Assembly: GCF_016735695.1 (NCBI RefSeq)
Contig: NZ_JAERQD010000022.1
Span: 1 to 64,000 of the forward strand
DNA from: Microvirga zambiensis WSM3693
Lineage (GTDB): Bacteria; Pseudomonadota; Alphaproteobacteria; Rhizobiales; Beijerinckiaceae
DNA: 64,000 nt
Direction of reading: 5' to 3'
A model generated the notes under the pieces. The model was given only the letters and a program-made list of their open reading frames with translations, ran no database searches and was not told where the DNA came from. Shown here one piece after another: positions 18,040 to 28,057 of the stretch. Position 1 is the first letter of the stretch. The number at the start of each line of letters is the position of its first letter. The position numbers were made by a program, and so were the translations under genes.

Positions 18040-18336
18040 TCAGCCCTCCTCGGTCACGAGCTGGCCGGCCTGGGCGAGCACGGTCTCGACCGCGCCGATC
18101 GCATGCCGGACCCTGCGGCTCACATCGTCGGTGGCGGCCTCGAAGCGGTGCAGGCGGGTGAGCGCCCCATCGAGCTCGACGGCAAGGCGGGCCCGGTCGT
18201 CCTGCATCAGCTGCAGTTCGGTCTCCAGGCCGCCGCGCCGCGTATCGGCATCCAGGCGCCGCGAGATCGAAGCCTCCAGAAGCCCGAGAGCTACTTCCAG
18301 CCGCTTCATCGCCTCGTCGAGTGTGGGTGCCGCCAT
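18040..18336 (-). CDS. DUF4164 family coiled-coil protein
   Basis: A 98-residue, mostly helical protein (MAAPTLDEAMKRLEVALGLL...) of the DUF4164 family found next to zapA in Hyphomicrobiales. Heptad-like Leu/Arg/Glu spacing suggests a coiled coil; no catalytic motif. GGAGG precedes a double ATG (18334-18339), and the second ATG has the better spacing; a GTG at 18363 is another option. Its stop lies two bases from zapA, so the two are coupled and a division role is likely by context only. Confidence 0.75.
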   Translation of the reverse strand: MAAPTLDEAMKRLEVALGLLEASISRRLDADTRRGGLETELQLMQDDRARLAVELDGALTRLHRFEAATDDVSRRVRHAIGAVETVLAQAGQLVTEEG

Positions 18337-18371
18337 CATGCCTCCAGGAATCGGGAACGACACTACCCCAT

Positions 18372-18410
18372 AGTCCGGAAAAGTGGACCCGGTTTTCTGC
18401 TGGAAAATGC
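18372..18410 (+). repeat. Partial palindromic element, family F, copy 3
   Basis: CCGGAAAAGTGGACCCGG-TTTTCTG is one arm of the element seen at 26946-27060 and 49100-49208. It lies in the 220-base gap between the divergent DUF4164 and tkt genes, which holds no other feature I can identify. Confidence 0.6.
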
Positions 18411-18556
18411 CTCGAGCAGGATAGCCTCAAGCATGGCGCTGACAACGCTCCTGAAGGGGAATTAGCCGCCAGGTGCCTTTGACTCGCCCCGGTCGCGTGT
18501 TAAGGAGCCCACGCCTTTCTCCGGACAGACCGCCCCGTTGCGGGGCCCTCAAGACT

Positions 18557-20572
18557 GTGGATCTCGCCGTGCAAGATACCGTCCCCGCCGATCGCGTCAC
18601 CCATTCCGATCTGGCGAACGCCGTGCGCGTCCTCGCCATGGACGCCGTCGAACAAGCCAAATCCGGCCATCCCGGCCTGCCCATGGGCGCCGCCGACATC
18701 GCCACGGTGCTGTTCACAAAGTTCCTGAAATACGACGCCACGGACCCGACCTGGCCCGACCGCGACCGGTTCATCCTGTCGGCCGGCCACGGCTCGATGC
18801 TGCTCTATTCGCTCCTGCACCTGACGGGCGTGAAGGGCATGACCATCGACGAGCTGAAGAACTTCCGCAAGCTCGACTCGAAGACCCCGGGCCACCCCGA
18901 GAACTTCATGACCCCCGGGGTCGAGACCACCACCGGCCCGCTCGGCCAGGGCATCGCCACGGCGGTCGGCTTCGCGCTTGCCGAGCGCATGCTCAACGCG
19001 GACTACGGCGACGACCTCGTCGACCACCATACCTATGTGCTCGCCTCCGACGGCGATCTCATGGAGGGCATCAGCCAGGAAGCGATCGCGCTCGCGGGCC
19101 ACCTGAAGCTCAACCGCATGATCGTCCTGTGGGACGACAACGAAATCTCCATCGACGGTCCCCTGTCGCTCTCGGATTCCGTCGACCAGGTGAAGCGCTT
19201 CCAGGCCTGCAACTGGAACGCTCTGCGCGTCGACGGTCACGATCCGAAGGCGATCCAGCGCGCCATCGCCCGGGCCCAGAAATCCGACAAGCCGACCCTG
19301 ATCGCGTGCAAGACCACCATCGGCTACGGCGCCCCGAAGAAGGCCGGCACCTCGAAGGCCCACGGCGAGCCGCTCGGCGCCGAGGAGCTTGCCGGCGCCA
19401 AGGCCGCCTATGGCTGGAACCATGAAGCCTTCACGATCCCGGACAACATCCGCGACGCCTGGGCCAAGGCCGGCAAGAAGGGCCGTCGCCTGCGCAAGGC
19501 CTGGACCGATCGCCTGAAGGCCTTGCCGGCGGAGAAGCGCGCCGAATTCGAGCGCCGCGTGAAGGGCGTGCGCCCGAACGGCCTTGCCGACGCCGTCGCC
19601 AAGCTGAAGGACAGGCTCGTCGCCGAGCCGCAGAACGTCGCCACCCGCAAGGCGAGCGAGATCGCGCTCGAGGTCCTCACCGAGGCCGTGCCGGAGCTGG
19701 TGCTGGGCTCGGCCGACCTGACGCCCTCGAACAACACAAAGACCAAGAACCTGACCGCGATATCGCCCGGCAATTATGCCGGCCGCTACATCCATTACGG
19801 CATCCGCGAGCACGGCATGGCCGCGGCCATGAACGGCATTGCGCTCCATGGCGGCTATGTGCCCGCCGGTGCGACCTTCCTGGTCTTCACCGATTATGCC
19901 CGCCCCGCCATGCGCATCGCGGCGCTCGCCGGCATCCCGGCGATCTACGTGATGACCCACGACTCGATCGGGCTGGGCGAAGACGGCCCGACCCACCAGC
20001 CGGTGGAGCATCTGGCTGCGCTTCGCGCCATGCCGAAGATGCGCGTGTTCCGCCCGGCGGACGCCATCGAGACGGCGGAGGCCTGGCAGCTCGCCCTCGA
20101 GCGCACCGACGGCCCATCGACGCTGGCGCTGACCCGCCAGAACCTGCCGCAGGTGCGCAAGGACAGCGGTGCGAACAACCTCTCCGCTACCGGCGCCTAC
20201 GAACTCTCGCCGGCGAATGGCAAGGCCCGCGCCACCATCTTCGCCTCCGGTTCCGAGGTCGAGATCGCGCTCGCCGCCCAGAAGCTTCTTGCCGAGCAGA
20301 ATTTCGAAGCCCGTGTGGTTTCCGTGCCCTCGCTCGACCTGTTCCTGGCCCAGCCGGAGAAGGTCCGCGCCCGCATCATCGGCGATGCGCCGATCAAGGT
20401 TGCGGTCGAGGCAGCCGTGCGCTTCGGCTGGGATTCGGTCATCGGCCCCGACGGAATTTTCGTCGGCATGCATGGGTTTGGGGCGAGCGCGCCCTACAAG
20501 GACCTGTACAAGCACTTCGGCATCACCCCCGAAGCCGTGGCTGAAAAGGTTCTCCGGACACACAATCTCTGA
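18557..20572 (+). CDS. tkt: Transketolase
   Basis: Thiamine-diphosphate enzyme moving two-carbon units between sugar phosphates in the pentose phosphate and Calvin-type pathways. The 671-residue form contains the N-terminal [14 protein letters not shown], the ThDP motif [21 protein letters not shown] through [10 protein letters not shown], and the pyrimidine domain ([34 protein letters not shown]). The start is uncertain: GTG at 18557 or 18569 fit the family length; a GTG at 18473 would add 28 atypical residues. It leads the tkt-gap-pgk-fba cluster on one strand. Confidence 0.96.
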   Translation: MDLAVQDTVPADRVTHSDLANAVRVLAMDAVEQAKSGHPGLPMGAADIATVLFTKFLKYDATDPTWPDRDRFILSAGHGSMLLYSLLHLTGVKGMTIDELKNFRKLDSKTPGHPENFMTPGVETTTGPLGQGIATAVGFALAERMLNADYGDDLVDHHTYVLASDGDLMEGISQEAIALAGHLKLNRMIVLWDDNEISIDGPLSLSDSVDQVKRFQACNWNALRVDGHDPKAIQRAIARAQKSDKPTLIACKTTIGYGAPKKAGTSKAHGEPLGAEELAGAKAAYGWNHEAFTIPDNIRDAWAKAGKKGRRLRKAWTDRLKALPAEKRAEFERRVKGVRPNGLADAVAKLKDRLVAEPQNVATRKASEIALEVLTEAVPELVLGSADLTPSNNTKTKNLTAISPGNYAGRYIHYGIREHGMAAAMNGIALHGGYVPAGATFLVFTDYARPAMRIAALAGIPAIYVMTHDSIGLGEDGPTHQPVEHLAALRAMPKMRVFRPADAIETAEAWQLALERTDGPSTLALTRQNLPQVRKDSGANNLSATGAYELSPANGKARATIFASGSEVEIALAAQKLLAEQNFEARVVSVPSLDLFLAQPEKVRARIIGDAPIKVAVEAAVRFGWDSVIGPDGIFVGMHGFGASAPYKDLYKHFGITPEAVAEKVLRTHNL

Positions 20573-20616
20573 GGCACGGAAACTTCTAAGCCTCGTTACA
20601 CAAGGGAGCTAAGACT

Positions 20617-21624
20617 ATGACGGTGAAGGTCGCGATCAACGGATTCGGTCGCATCGGACGCAACATCCTCCGCGGTATCGTGGAGAGCGGCCGCAAGGAC
20701 ATCGAGGTGGTCGCCATCAACGATCTCGGCCCGGTCGAGACGAATGCTCACCTGCTCCGCTTCGATTCCGTGCACGGCCGCTTCCCGGCCGAGGTGAAGG
20801 TCGACGGCGAGTTCCTGGTCATCAACGGCAAGAAGATCCGCGTCACGGCGATCAAGGATCCGGCGACCCTGCCGCATCGCGAGCTCGGCGTCGACATCGC
20901 CATGGAATGCACCGGCATCTTCACCTCGAAGGAGAAGGCCTCGGCGCATCTCACCGCCGGAGCCAAGCGCGTCATCGTCTCGGCTCCGGCCGACGGCGCC
21001 GACCTGACGGTCGTCTATGGCGTCAACCATGACAAGCTCACCAAGGAGCACATGGTCATCTCGAATGCCTCCTGCACCACGAACTGCCTCGCCCCGGTGG
21101 CGAAGGTGCTCCAGGACGCGGTCGGCATCGAGAAGGGCTTCATGACGACGATCCACTCCTACACCAACGACCAGCCGACGCTGGATCAGATGCACAAGGA
21201 CCTCTACCGCGCCCGCGCGGCGGCCCTGAACATGATCCCGACCTCGACCGGCGCTGCCAAGGCCGTGGGCCTCGTCCTGCCGGAGCTCAACGGCAAGCTC
21301 GACGGCTCCTCGATCCGCGTGCCGACCCCGAACGTATCGGTGGTCGATTTCAAGTTCGTCGCCAAGAAGAACACCTCGAAGGAAGAGATCAACGCGGCGA
21401 TCAAGGCGGCCGCCGACGGCCCGCTCAAGGGCGTCCTCGGCTACACGGATCAGCCGAACGTCTCCACGGACTTCAATCACGATCCGCACTCCTCGATCTT
21501 CCATCTCGACCAGACCAAGGTGATCGAGGGCAACCTGGTGCGCGTGCTGTCCTGGTACGACAACGAATGGGGCTTTTCGAACCGCATGGCGGACACCGCC
21601 GTCGCCATGGCGAAGCTCATCTAA
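20617..21624 (+). CDS. gap: Type I glyceraldehyde-3-phosphate dehydrogenase
   Basis: Interconverts glyceraldehyde-3-phosphate and 1,3-bisphosphoglycerate. The 335-residue protein has the N-terminal nucleotide fold [16 protein letters not shown] and the catalytic cysteine in [17 protein letters not shown], plus the [11 protein letters not shown] segment. ATG 20617 has AAGGGAG upstream. It follows tkt by 44 bases and precedes pgk by 13, so the three are probably one operon serving glycolysis and gluconeogenesis. Confidence 0.98.
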   Translation: MTVKVAINGFGRIGRNILRGIVESGRKDIEVVAINDLGPVETNAHLLRFDSVHGRFPAEVKVDGEFLVINGKKIRVTAIKDPATLPHRELGVDIAMECTGIFTSKEKASAHLTAGAKRVIVSAPADGADLTVVYGVNHDKLTKEHMVISNASCTTNCLAPVAKVLQDAVGIEKGFMTTIHSYTNDQPTLDQMHKDLYRARAAALNMIPTSTGAAKAVGLVLPELNGKLDGSSIRVPTPNVSVVDFKFVAKKNTSKEEINAAIKAAADGPLKGVLGYTDQPNVSTDFNHDPHSSIFHLDQTKVIEGNLVRVLSWYDNEWGFSNRMADTAVAMAKLI

Positions 21625-21637
21625 GGGAGGCCGCTTC

Positions 21638-22828
21638 ATGACCGCCTTCCGCACGCTCGACCAGGCCGACGTCAAGGGAAAACGCGTTCTCGTCCGGGTG
21701 GACCTCAACGTCCCGATGGAGAACGGAAGGGTGACGGACGCGACGCGCATCGAGCGCGTCCTTCCCACCATCCGCGAGATCGCCGACAAGGGCGGGAAGG
21801 TAATCCTTCTCGCCCATTTCGGACGCCCGAAGGGACGTGATCCCAAGGAATCCCTGAAGCCGGTCGCGGAAGCGGTCTCGAAGCATCTCCACAAGCAAGT
21901 GGCCTTCGCCGACGACTGCATCGGCGAAGCCGCAGAGAAAGCCGTCGCCGCCTTGAAGGAAGGCGACGTGCTTCTCCTCGAAAACACCCGCTTCCATGCG
22001 GGCGAGGAGAAGAACGATCCGGCCTTCGTCAAGGACCTGGCGACACTCGGCGATCTCTATGTCAACGATGCCTTCTCGGCTGCGCATCGTGCTCACGCCT
22101 CGACGGAAGGCCTCGCACGCGCGCTGCCTGCCTACGCCGGCCGCACCATGCAGGCGGAACTCGATGCCCTCACCAAGGGACTGGAGGCGCCGAAGCGACC
22201 GGTCGTCGCCATCGTCGGCGGCGCCAAGGTCTCGAGCAAGATCGACCTGCTCGAAAACCTCGTCACCAAGGTCGACGCCCTCGTCATCGGCGGCGGCATG
22301 GCCAACACCTTCATCCACGCCACCGGCCTCGGTGTCGGCAAGTCGCTGGCCGAGAAGGATCTTGCCGCAACCGCCATGCGCATCATCGAGAAGGCGCGGG
22401 AAGCCAACTGCGCCATCATCCTGCCCGTCGACGGCGTCTGCGCCTACGAGTTCAAGGCGGGCGCGCATAACCACACCTACGGCATCGATGCGATCCCCGA
22501 GGATCAGATGATCCTCGATGTGGGCTCGCAATCGGTCGAGCGCGTCTCGGCGGCGATCAACGATGCCGCGACGCTGGTCTGGAACGGTCCGCTCGGCGCC
22601 TTCGAGATCCCGCCCTTCGACCAGGGCACGGTGGCAGCCGCCCGGCATGCGGCGCAGCGCACCAAGGACGGCAAGCTCGTCTCGGTCGCCGGCGGCGGCG
22701 ATACGGTGGCGGCGCTCAACCACGCTGGCGTTGCCGACAGCTTCACCTATGTATCCACCGCAGGCGGCGCATTTCTCGAATGGCTCGAAGGCAAGCCCTT
22801 GCCCGGCGTGGACGCGCTGCGAGCCTGA
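21638..22828 (+). CDS. pgk: Phosphoglycerate kinase
   Basis: Transfers the acyl phosphate of 1,3-bisphosphoglycerate to ADP. The 396-residue protein has the signature [20 protein letters not shown] near the start, [10 protein letters not shown], the nucleotide-binding hinge ([13 protein letters not shown]) and the C-terminal [13 protein letters not shown]. Start ATG at 21638 with GGGAGG upstream. Length is normal. Confidence 0.98.
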   Translation: MTAFRTLDQADVKGKRVLVRVDLNVPMENGRVTDATRIERVLPTIREIADKGGKVILLAHFGRPKGRDPKESLKPVAEAVSKHLHKQVAFADDCIGEAAEKAVAALKEGDVLLLENTRFHAGEEKNDPAFVKDLATLGDLYVNDAFSAAHRAHASTEGLARALPAYAGRTMQAELDALTKGLEAPKRPVVAIVGGAKVSSKIDLLENLVTKVDALVIGGGMANTFIHATGLGVGKSLAEKDLAATAMRIIEKAREANCAIILPVDGVCAYEFKAGAHNHTYGIDAIPEDQMILDVGSQSVERVSAAINDAATLVWNGPLGAFEIPPFDQGTVAAARHAAQRTKDGKLVSVAGGGDTVAALNHAGVADSFTYVSTAGGAFLEWLEGKPLPGVDALRA

Positions 22829-22894
22829 GAGATCGCTTAAGCTTCGGTTCAGTTTCGGTGCGCTTAAAAACGCGCGCCCAATAAGGAGGACGAG

Positions 22895-23983
22895 ATGGCA
22901 CGCATCACCATGAGGCAGCTTCTGGATCACGCAGCCGAGCAAGGCTATGGCGTGCCTGCCTTCAACATCAACAACATGGAGCAGGCGCTCGCGATCATGG
23001 CGGCGGCGAGCGAGGTCGATGCGCCGGTGATCATCCAGGCGAGCCGCGGCGCGCGATCCTATGCCAACGACGTCATGCTCAAGCACATGATGGATGCGGT
23101 CACCGAGATCTATCCGCATATCCCGGTCTGCGTGCATCTCGACCACGGCAACGAGCCCTCCACCTGCATGACCGCGATCCAGGCCGGCTTCACCTCGGTG
23201 ATGATGGACGGATCGCTGAAAGCGGACGGCAAGACCCCGGGCGATTGGGACTACAATGTCGGCGTCACCAAGAAGGTGGTCGACATGGCCCATCTCGGCG
23301 GCATTTCGGTGGAAGGCGAACTCGGCGTGCTCGGCTCGCTGGAGAGCGGTGAGGGCGAGGCCGAGGACGGCCACGGCGCCGAGGGCAAGCTGTCGCACGA
23401 TCAGCTGCTGACCAATCCCGACGAGGCCGTGAAGTTCGTGGCCGAGACCAAGGTCGACGCGCTCGCCATCGCCATGGGCACCTCGCACGGCGCCTACAAG
23501 TTCACCCGCAAGCCCGACGGCGCGATCCTCGCGATGAACGTGATCGAGGAGATCCACAAGAAGCTCCCGAACACGCATCTCGTGATGCACGGCTCGTCCT
23601 CGGTGCCGCAGGACCTGCAGGACATCATCAACCAGTATGGCGGCCAGATGAAGCCGACCTGGGGCGTGCCGGTGGAAGAGATCCAGCGCGGCATCAAGCA
23701 CGGCGTGCGCAAGATCAACATCGACACCGACAACCGCATGGCCATGACCGGCCAGATCCGCAAGGTTCTCACCGAGAACCCGGGCGAGTTCGATCCGCGC
23801 AAGTATCTCAAGCCCGCCATGGAGGCGATGACGAAGCTCTGCAAGCAGCGCCTGCAGGAGTTCAACACCGCCGGCCAGGCCTCGAAGATCAAGCGCGTCT
23901 TCACCCTCGCCGAGATGGCCAAGCGCTACGCCTCCGGCGAACTCGACCCGACCATCGCCTCGAGCCGCCAGGCGGCGGAGTAA
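22895..23983 (+). CDS. fba: Class II fructose-1,6-bisphosphate aldolase
   Basis: Zinc-dependent aldolase for fructose-1,6-bisphosphate (and often sedoheptulose bisphosphate). The 362-residue protein begins [25 protein letters not shown] and shows the metal-binding [31 protein letters not shown] and HGSSSVP, plus NIDTDNRMA. It is of the subtype also found in Calvin-cycle operons, but no Rubisco gene is in this window. ATG 22895 follows AAGGAGG; the 66-base gap from pgk lets them be cotranscribed. Confidence 0.96.
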   Translation: MARITMRQLLDHAAEQGYGVPAFNINNMEQALAIMAAASEVDAPVIIQASRGARSYANDVMLKHMMDAVTEIYPHIPVCVHLDHGNEPSTCMTAIQAGFTSVMMDGSLKADGKTPGDWDYNVGVTKKVVDMAHLGGISVEGELGVLGSLESGEGEAEDGHGAEGKLSHDQLLTNPDEAVKFVAETKVDALAIAMGTSHGAYKFTRKPDGAILAMNVIEEIHKKLPNTHLVMHGSSSVPQDLQDIINQYGGQMKPTWGVPVEEIQRGIKHGVRKINIDTDNRMAMTGQIRKVLTENPGEFDPRKYLKPAMEAMTKLCKQRLQEFNTAGQASKIKRVFTLAEMAKRYASGELDPTIASSRQAAE

Positions 23984-24002
23984 GCGATCAGGCACCACGC
24001 CT

Positions 24003-24157
24003 CTTCCCTCCCCCTTGCGGGGAGGGACCGAGGGTGGGGGTCGAAAAGTCAAAGCGCCGCGCGATCCACAGGCCGATCAGGTCTTTACAGCGCCAAACCC
24101 TCGATACGCCTTACCCAGTCATACCACCCCCACCCCTCCCCGCAAGGGGGAGGGAAA
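24003..24157 (+). repeat. Palindromic intergenic element, family B, copy 2
   Basis: Same ends and same internal GTCGAAAAGTCAAA.CGC segment as the element at 13281-13443, in the same orientation. It follows fba. Confidence 0.85.
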
Positions 24158-24198
24158 AGCGGTCGCGCTGAACATTCGCCTTAATCATGATCGACAAG

Positions 24199-24226
24199 CG
24201 GGGCCTCGCAAGATGGCCCCGTTTTC
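24199..24226 (+). terminator. Terminator of the tkt-gap-pgk-fba cluster
   Basis: Perfect stem CGGGGCC/GGCCCCG with loop TCGCAAGAT, followed by TTTTC. It lies 215 bases after fba and 40 bases before the ThiE-like start. Confidence 0.7.
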
Positions 24227-24267
24227 GCTATGGGAACCTGTCTTTCCTCTTTGTGACCGTAAGCTCC

Positions 24268-24918
24268 ATGGCCGATACCGCCGCCCGCCTCTACCTCATC
24301 ACCCCCGTCCTGGACGATGCAGCCTTCGCGCCGCGCCTCGCCGAGGCCTGCGCGACCGGAGCTGTCGCGGCCGTCCTGCTGCGGCTGGCATCGGCCGACG
24401 AGCGCGGCCTCACCAATCTGGTGAAGGCGCTCGCTCCCGCCGCGCAGGAGCATGGAGCGGCGGTCATCGTCGCCTCTGAGGCCAAGGCGGACCTCGCCAA
24501 CGTGGCCGCAAGAGGTGGTGCCGACGGCGTCCATGTCTCCGGCGATGCAGCCCGCCTGCGAGAATTGCGCGAGCGGCTGAAATCGGAGCGCACCATCGGG
24601 GTCGGAGCGATCAGGACCAAGGACGACGCCATGAGCCTCGGCGAGGCCGGAGCCGATTACCTGCTCTTCGGCGAGCCCCGTCCCGACGGCTCCCTCCCCT
24701 CGCTGGACAGTGTGGTCGAACGGGCTTCCTGGTGGGCCGAGATCTTCGAGACGCCCTGCGTCGCCTATGCCCCGAGCCTCGATGCCGTCGAGACCGTGGC
24801 CGCCACCAACGCGGAGTTCGTGGCGCTGGGAGATGCCGTATGGTCACATCCGGACGGTCCGGCTGCCGCCGTGAAAACGGCCCTGGACATCCTGGAGCGC
24901 CAGGAGGCGTCGCGCTGA
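24268..24918 (+). CDS. ThiE-like (thiamine phosphate synthase fold) protein, probably not a true ThiE
   Basis: A 216-residue TIM-barrel protein with the layout of thiamine phosphate synthase: RLYLITPVLDD near the start, ADGVHVSGDAARL in the middle, and ADYLLFGEP late in the barrel. However, the substrate-binding Q-x-R-x-K motif of real ThiE is replaced by VLLRLASADE, and other pyrophosphate-binding residues look altered. I read it as a diverged paralogue whose reaction is unknown. ATG 24268 fits the family start. Its stop overlaps the next gene by one base, so it is coupled to a Sel1-repeat exported protein. Confidence 0.7.
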   Translation: MADTAARLYLITPVLDDAAFAPRLAEACATGAVAAVLLRLASADERGLTNLVKALAPAAQEHGAAVIVASEAKADLANVAARGGADGVHVSGDAARLRELRERLKSERTIGVGAIRTKDDAMSLGEAGADYLLFGEPRPDGSLPSLDSVVERASWWAEIFETPCVAYAPSLDAVETVAATNAEFVALGDAVWSHPDGPAAAVKTALDILERQEASR

Positions 24919-25817
24919 TGCGGCTCTCCTGGACCATCGGCGGAATGCTTCTGGCCTTGTCTGCCACTGCGGGCTCCGCAGCGGAGCCCGATCTCGCCTA
25001 CGGGGCCTATCAGCGCGGCCTCTACCAGACGGCGTTCCGCGAGGCGAACCTGCGGCTGGAAAAGAACAACAAAGATGCCGCCGCCATGACCCTTCTGGGC
25101 GAGCTCTACAACCAGGGCCTCGGCGTCGCCATCGATCCGAAGAAGGCCTCCGAATGGTACCGCCTCGCAGCGCAGCGCGGCGATGCCAATGCGCTTGCCT
25201 CCCTCGGCCTGATGGCGCTCGATGGGCGCGGCATGGCGAAGAACACCGCCCAGGGCCGTGCCTGGCTGGAAGAGGCCGCGGCCAAAGGCAATCCGCTCGC
25301 CTCCCACAACCTCGCCCTGCTCCTGCTGACCAGCGGCAACGATGCCGACGTGCAGCGCGCGGTCGAACTCCTGAAGAGGGCGTCCGAGGCGGAGATCCCC
25401 GATGCGCAGCATGCGCTCGGCGTGCTCTATCTCAAGGGCCGCGGCGTCGAGCGCGACCCGGTGGAGGCGGCTCGCCTGTTCGAGCGCGCCGCGAGGAACG
25501 GCAGCTCGGTCGGCGAGGTGGAATACGCGATCCTGCTCTTCAACGGCGACGGGGTTCCGGCCAGCGAATCCCAGGCTGCGCGCTATTTCCGCCGCGCCGC
25601 TGCCAAGGGCAACGCCATCGCGCAGAACCGTCTCGCGCGCCTTCTCGTCGCCGGGCGCGGGGTGCCGGCCAACAAGATCGATGCCGCCGCCTGGCACATC
25701 CTCGGTGCGGCCCAGGGCCTGAGCGATCCGTGGCTCGACAATGCCCTCAAGGACCTGAGCGCCGAGGACCGCAAACGCGCCGAGAAACTGGCGGCCGAAC
25801 GCCTTGGGATGCGGTAA
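24918..25817 (+). CDS. Exported Sel1-repeat (SEL1-like TPR) protein
   Basis: 299 residues: a signal peptide (MRLSWTIGGMLLALSATAGSAAEP) and about six Sel1-like repeats of 36 residues (AAMTLLGELYNQGLGV, ANALASLGLMALDGRG, DAQHALGVLYLKGRGV, and so on). Sel1 repeats form superhelical protein-binding scaffolds; bacterial exported ones often act in envelope or signalling complexes. ATG at 24918 is preceded by AGGAGG and overlaps the stop of the ThiE-like gene (TGATG). Function is not known. Confidence 0.85.
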   Translation: MRLSWTIGGMLLALSATAGSAAEPDLAYGAYQRGLYQTAFREANLRLEKNNKDAAAMTLLGELYNQGLGVAIDPKKASEWYRLAAQRGDANALASLGLMALDGRGMAKNTAQGRAWLEEAAAKGNPLASHNLALLLLTSGNDADVQRAVELLKRASEAEIPDAQHALGVLYLKGRGVERDPVEAARLFERAARNGSSVGEVEYAILLFNGDGVPASESQAARYFRRAAAKGNAIAQNRLARLLVAGRGVPANKIDAAAWHILGAAQGLSDPWLDNALKDLSAEDRKRAEKLAAERLGMR

Positions 25818-25830
25818 ATATCGCCTCTAC

Positions 25831-25937
25831 CGTCATCACCTCCCCGGACTTGATCCGGGGACCAGTGCCGGTGATCTCGATTCGAGAAGCGCAGTACTCT
25901 TCCGATCGGGATGGCCGGGACGAGCCCGGCCATGACG
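25831..25937 (+). repeat. Palindromic intergenic element, family C variant, copy 5
   Basis: CGTCATCACCTCCCCGGACTTG at one end and GGCCGGGACGAGCCCGGCCATGACG at the other, with a central GTGCCGGTGATCTCGATTCGAGA. Closest to the copy at 15772-15860. It lies in the 260-base gap before the inositol monophosphatase gene; the rest of the gap shows nothing. Confidence 0.8.
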
Positions 25938-26080
25938 AGGGATGGAGATACACCGCAAAATCGCAAAACACGGGATCATTCGAGCGGCTGCCCGGTTGAT
26001 CCACCGCTTGACGTTCCCCCCGCTGTGGTCCATCGACCACTCTTCCCTTTTGAAAATCGCTCTTTGCCAGGACCTGTACG

Positions 26081-26875
26081 ATGATCCGCTCGCCCCTCAT
26101 GACCGTCATGACCGATGCCGTGATGAAGGCTTCGCGCTCCCTGAAGCGCGATTTCGGAGAGGTCGAGAACCTTCAGGTCTCCCGGAAAGGCCCTGGCGAT
26201 TTCGTCTCCGCCGCCGACCGCAAGGCGGAGAAGATCCTGCGCGAGGCGCTTGAGAAGGCCCGTCCCGGCTACGGCTTCATCATGGAAGAGGAAGGCATCG
26301 TCGAGGGAACGGATCCGAGCCATCGCTGGCACATCGATCCGCTCGACGGCACCACGAACTTCCTGCACGGCCTGCCGCAATTCGCCATCTCCGTCGGTCT
26401 CGAGCGCGACGGCCAGATCGTTGCCGGCGTGATCTACGATCCGGCCAAGGACGAGCTCTTCATCGCCGAGCGCGGCAAGGGCGCCTATCTCAACAACCGC
26501 CGCATCCGCGTGGCCGCGCGCGGCGATCTCGCCGATGCGGTGGTGGCCAACGGCCTGCCCCATATCGGCAAGGGCGATCACGGCCTTTACCTGCGTGAAG
26601 CGGCTTCCGTCATGGCCTATGTGGGCGGCATGCGCCGCTGGGGCGCAGCGTCCCTCGATCTCGCCTATGTGGCCTGCGGCCGCTTCGACGCCTATTGGGA
26701 GCGCGGGATCAACTCCTGGGACGTGGCCGCGGGCATCCTCATGATCCGCGAGGCGGGCGGCTTCGTCTCCGATGCGGATGGCGGCAGCGATCCGCTCGCC
26801 AAGGGCTCGATCGCCTGCGGCAACGAATTCATGCACCGCGAACTGCTCAAGCTCCTGAAGAAGGCCAAGGGTTGA
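26081..26875 (+). CDS. suhB: Inositol monophosphatase family protein (SuhB-like)
   Basis: A 264-residue Mg-dependent phosphatase of the inositol monophosphatase superfamily. Motifs in order: EEEG (metal), DPLDGTTNFLHGLPQFAISVG (metal and phosphate) and NSWDVAAGILMIREAGG. SuhB-type proteins act on inositol phosphates or related sugar phosphates, and in enterics also affect rRNA transcription; the substrate here is not determined. Start ATG at 26081 has AGGAC about 12 bases upstream. Confidence 0.9.
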   Translation: MIRSPLMTVMTDAVMKASRSLKRDFGEVENLQVSRKGPGDFVSAADRKAEKILREALEKARPGYGFIMEEEGIVEGTDPSHRWHIDPLDGTTNFLHGLPQFAISVGLERDGQIVAGVIYDPAKDELFIAERGKGAYLNNRRIRVAARGDLADAVVANGLPHIGKGDHGLYLREAASVMAYVGGMRRWGAASLDLAYVACGRFDAYWERGINSWDVAAGILMIREAGGFVSDADGGSDPLAKGSIACGNEFMHRELLKLLKKAKG

Positions 26876-26945
26876 TATTTCTGTTCGTGCAGGTTGCAGA
26901 GCACCACGGTCGCGCTTGATCCTTCGGACGGGCGCGGTCACATTA

Positions 26946-27060
26946 GCGCATCGTGCGGAAAAGTGGCCCCGGTTTTCCGCAGGGAACGATGCGCCGCTCA
27001 AAGAGTGGAGCATCGGACTAGTCCCAAAAGTGCAAATCCACTTTTGGGTCCGAGGCTCTA
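26946..27060 (+). repeat. Palindromic intergenic element, family F, copy 1
   Basis: GCATCGTGCGGAAAAGTGG-CCCCGGTTTTCCGC followed by AACGATGC, then GAGCATCGGACTAG and a second stem CCCAAAAGTG/CACTTTTGGG. A copy in the reverse orientation is at 49100-49208. It is in the leader region of the MotA-like gene. Confidence 0.85.
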
Positions 27061-27094
27061 GAGCGGCCCCGAAGCACGAATGCACAGGATCACG

Positions 27095-28057
27095 ATGGCG
27101 GACCAACCCCTAACCCCACCGCGGATCTATCTGATCCGCATGGCGGTCTTTCTGGTTCTGGCAGGGTTTGTCGCCTTCATCCTGTACCGGCAGATCTGGG
27201 AAGCCTTCCAGGCCAATCCCGGCCTCAACGCCCTGATTCTCGGCGTGATGTTCATCGGCATCATGCTGGCGATCCGGCAGGTCTGGCGCCTGTTTCCGGA
27301 AGTGCGGTGGGTCAATGCCCAAAGACAGGGCGAAGACGACATCGTCACCCCCGATCAGCCGGTGCTGCTGGCGCCGCTCGCCGCCCTCCTCGGCAACAGG
27401 CCCGGCCAGTCGGGCTTTTCCGTTGCGGCGACCCGCTCGGTCCTCGATTCCATCGGTGCCCGCCTCGACGAGAGCCGCGAGATCGTGCGCTATCTCGCCG
27501 GCCTCCTGGTGTTCCTGGGACTGCTCGGCACCTTCTGGGGCCTCATCGACACGGTCGGCTCGGTCGGCCGCATCATCTCCTCGCTCCGGACCGGCCAGGA
27601 TTCGGCCGTGCTCTTCGACGAGCTGAAGAATTCGCTCGCCGGCCCCCTGCAGGGCATGGGCCTGTCGTTCTCGGCCTCACTCTTCGGCCTCGCAGGCTCC
27701 CTCGTCCTCGGCTTCCTCGACCTTCAGGCCGGCCAGGCTCAGAGCCGCTTCTACACCGAGCTTGAGGATTGGCTCGCCACCTCGACGACCGACGCTCCCG
27801 TCGAGCCCACCCTTCGCACCGGCACGCCGCAGGAACTGGCCATCGCCCTCAACCGCCTGACCGCCGCCGTCAATGACGGCGCCGGCGGTCGGGCGGCGAC
27901 CCAGGCCATGGCGAACCTCGCCGAGGGCGTGCAGGGCCTCGTGCAGCACATGCGGGCTGAGCAGCAGATGATCCGCGACTGGGTCGAGGCGCAGGCCGCC
28001 CGCGAGAAGGAGCTGAAGCAGGTTCTCGACCGCCTCTCCCGTGAAAGGCTGCCCTGA
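27095..28057 (+). CDS. MotA/TolQ/ExbB-like proton-channel protein
   Basis: A 320-residue membrane protein of the MotA/TolQ/ExbB superfamily. Helices lie near 15-35, 42-60, 150-175 (VFLGLLGTFWGLIDTVGSVG) and 195-215 (GLSFSASLFGLAGSLVLGFLDL); the last pair matches the proton-channel helices of stator proteins. The N-terminus is longer than TolQ and the C-terminus ends in a polar coiled coil. ATG 27095 has AGGAT six bases upstream (ATG 27080 is possible). It overlaps the MotB-like gene by one base. No flagellar genes are nearby, so it is unlikely to be the flagellar stator. Role unknown. Confidence 0.82.
   Translation: MADQPLTPPRIYLIRMAVFLVLAGFVAFILYRQIWEAFQANPGLNALILGVMFIGIMLAIRQVWRLFPEVRWVNAQRQGEDDIVTPDQPVLLAPLAALLGNRPGQSGFSVAATRSVLDSIGARLDESREIVRYLAGLLVFLGLLGTFWGLIDTVGSVGRIISSLRTGQDSAVLFDELKNSLAGPLQGMGLSFSASLFGLAGSLVLGFLDLQAGQAQSRFYTELEDWLATSTTDAPVEPTLRTGTPQELAIALNRLTAAVNDGAGGRAATQAMANLAEGVQGLVQHMRAEQQMIRDWVEAQAAREKELKQVLDRLSRERLP

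Noticed and set aside
18500..20563. 687-codon open frame antisense to transketolase
   Set aside because: GC-rich coding DNA leaves the opposite frame open; the antisense product is Arg/Gly/Asp/His-rich low complexity, and the tkt frame has all family motifs.
18557..23983. tkt-gap-pgk-fba as a Calvin-cycle operon
   Set aside because: No Rubisco, phosphoribulokinase or cbbR is seen; the enzymes equally serve glycolysis, gluconeogenesis and the pentose phosphate route.
21617..24052. 811-codon open frame antisense to pgk and fba
   Set aside because: It spans two complete, well-conserved genes and their gap and has no recognisable domain, so it is a shadow frame.
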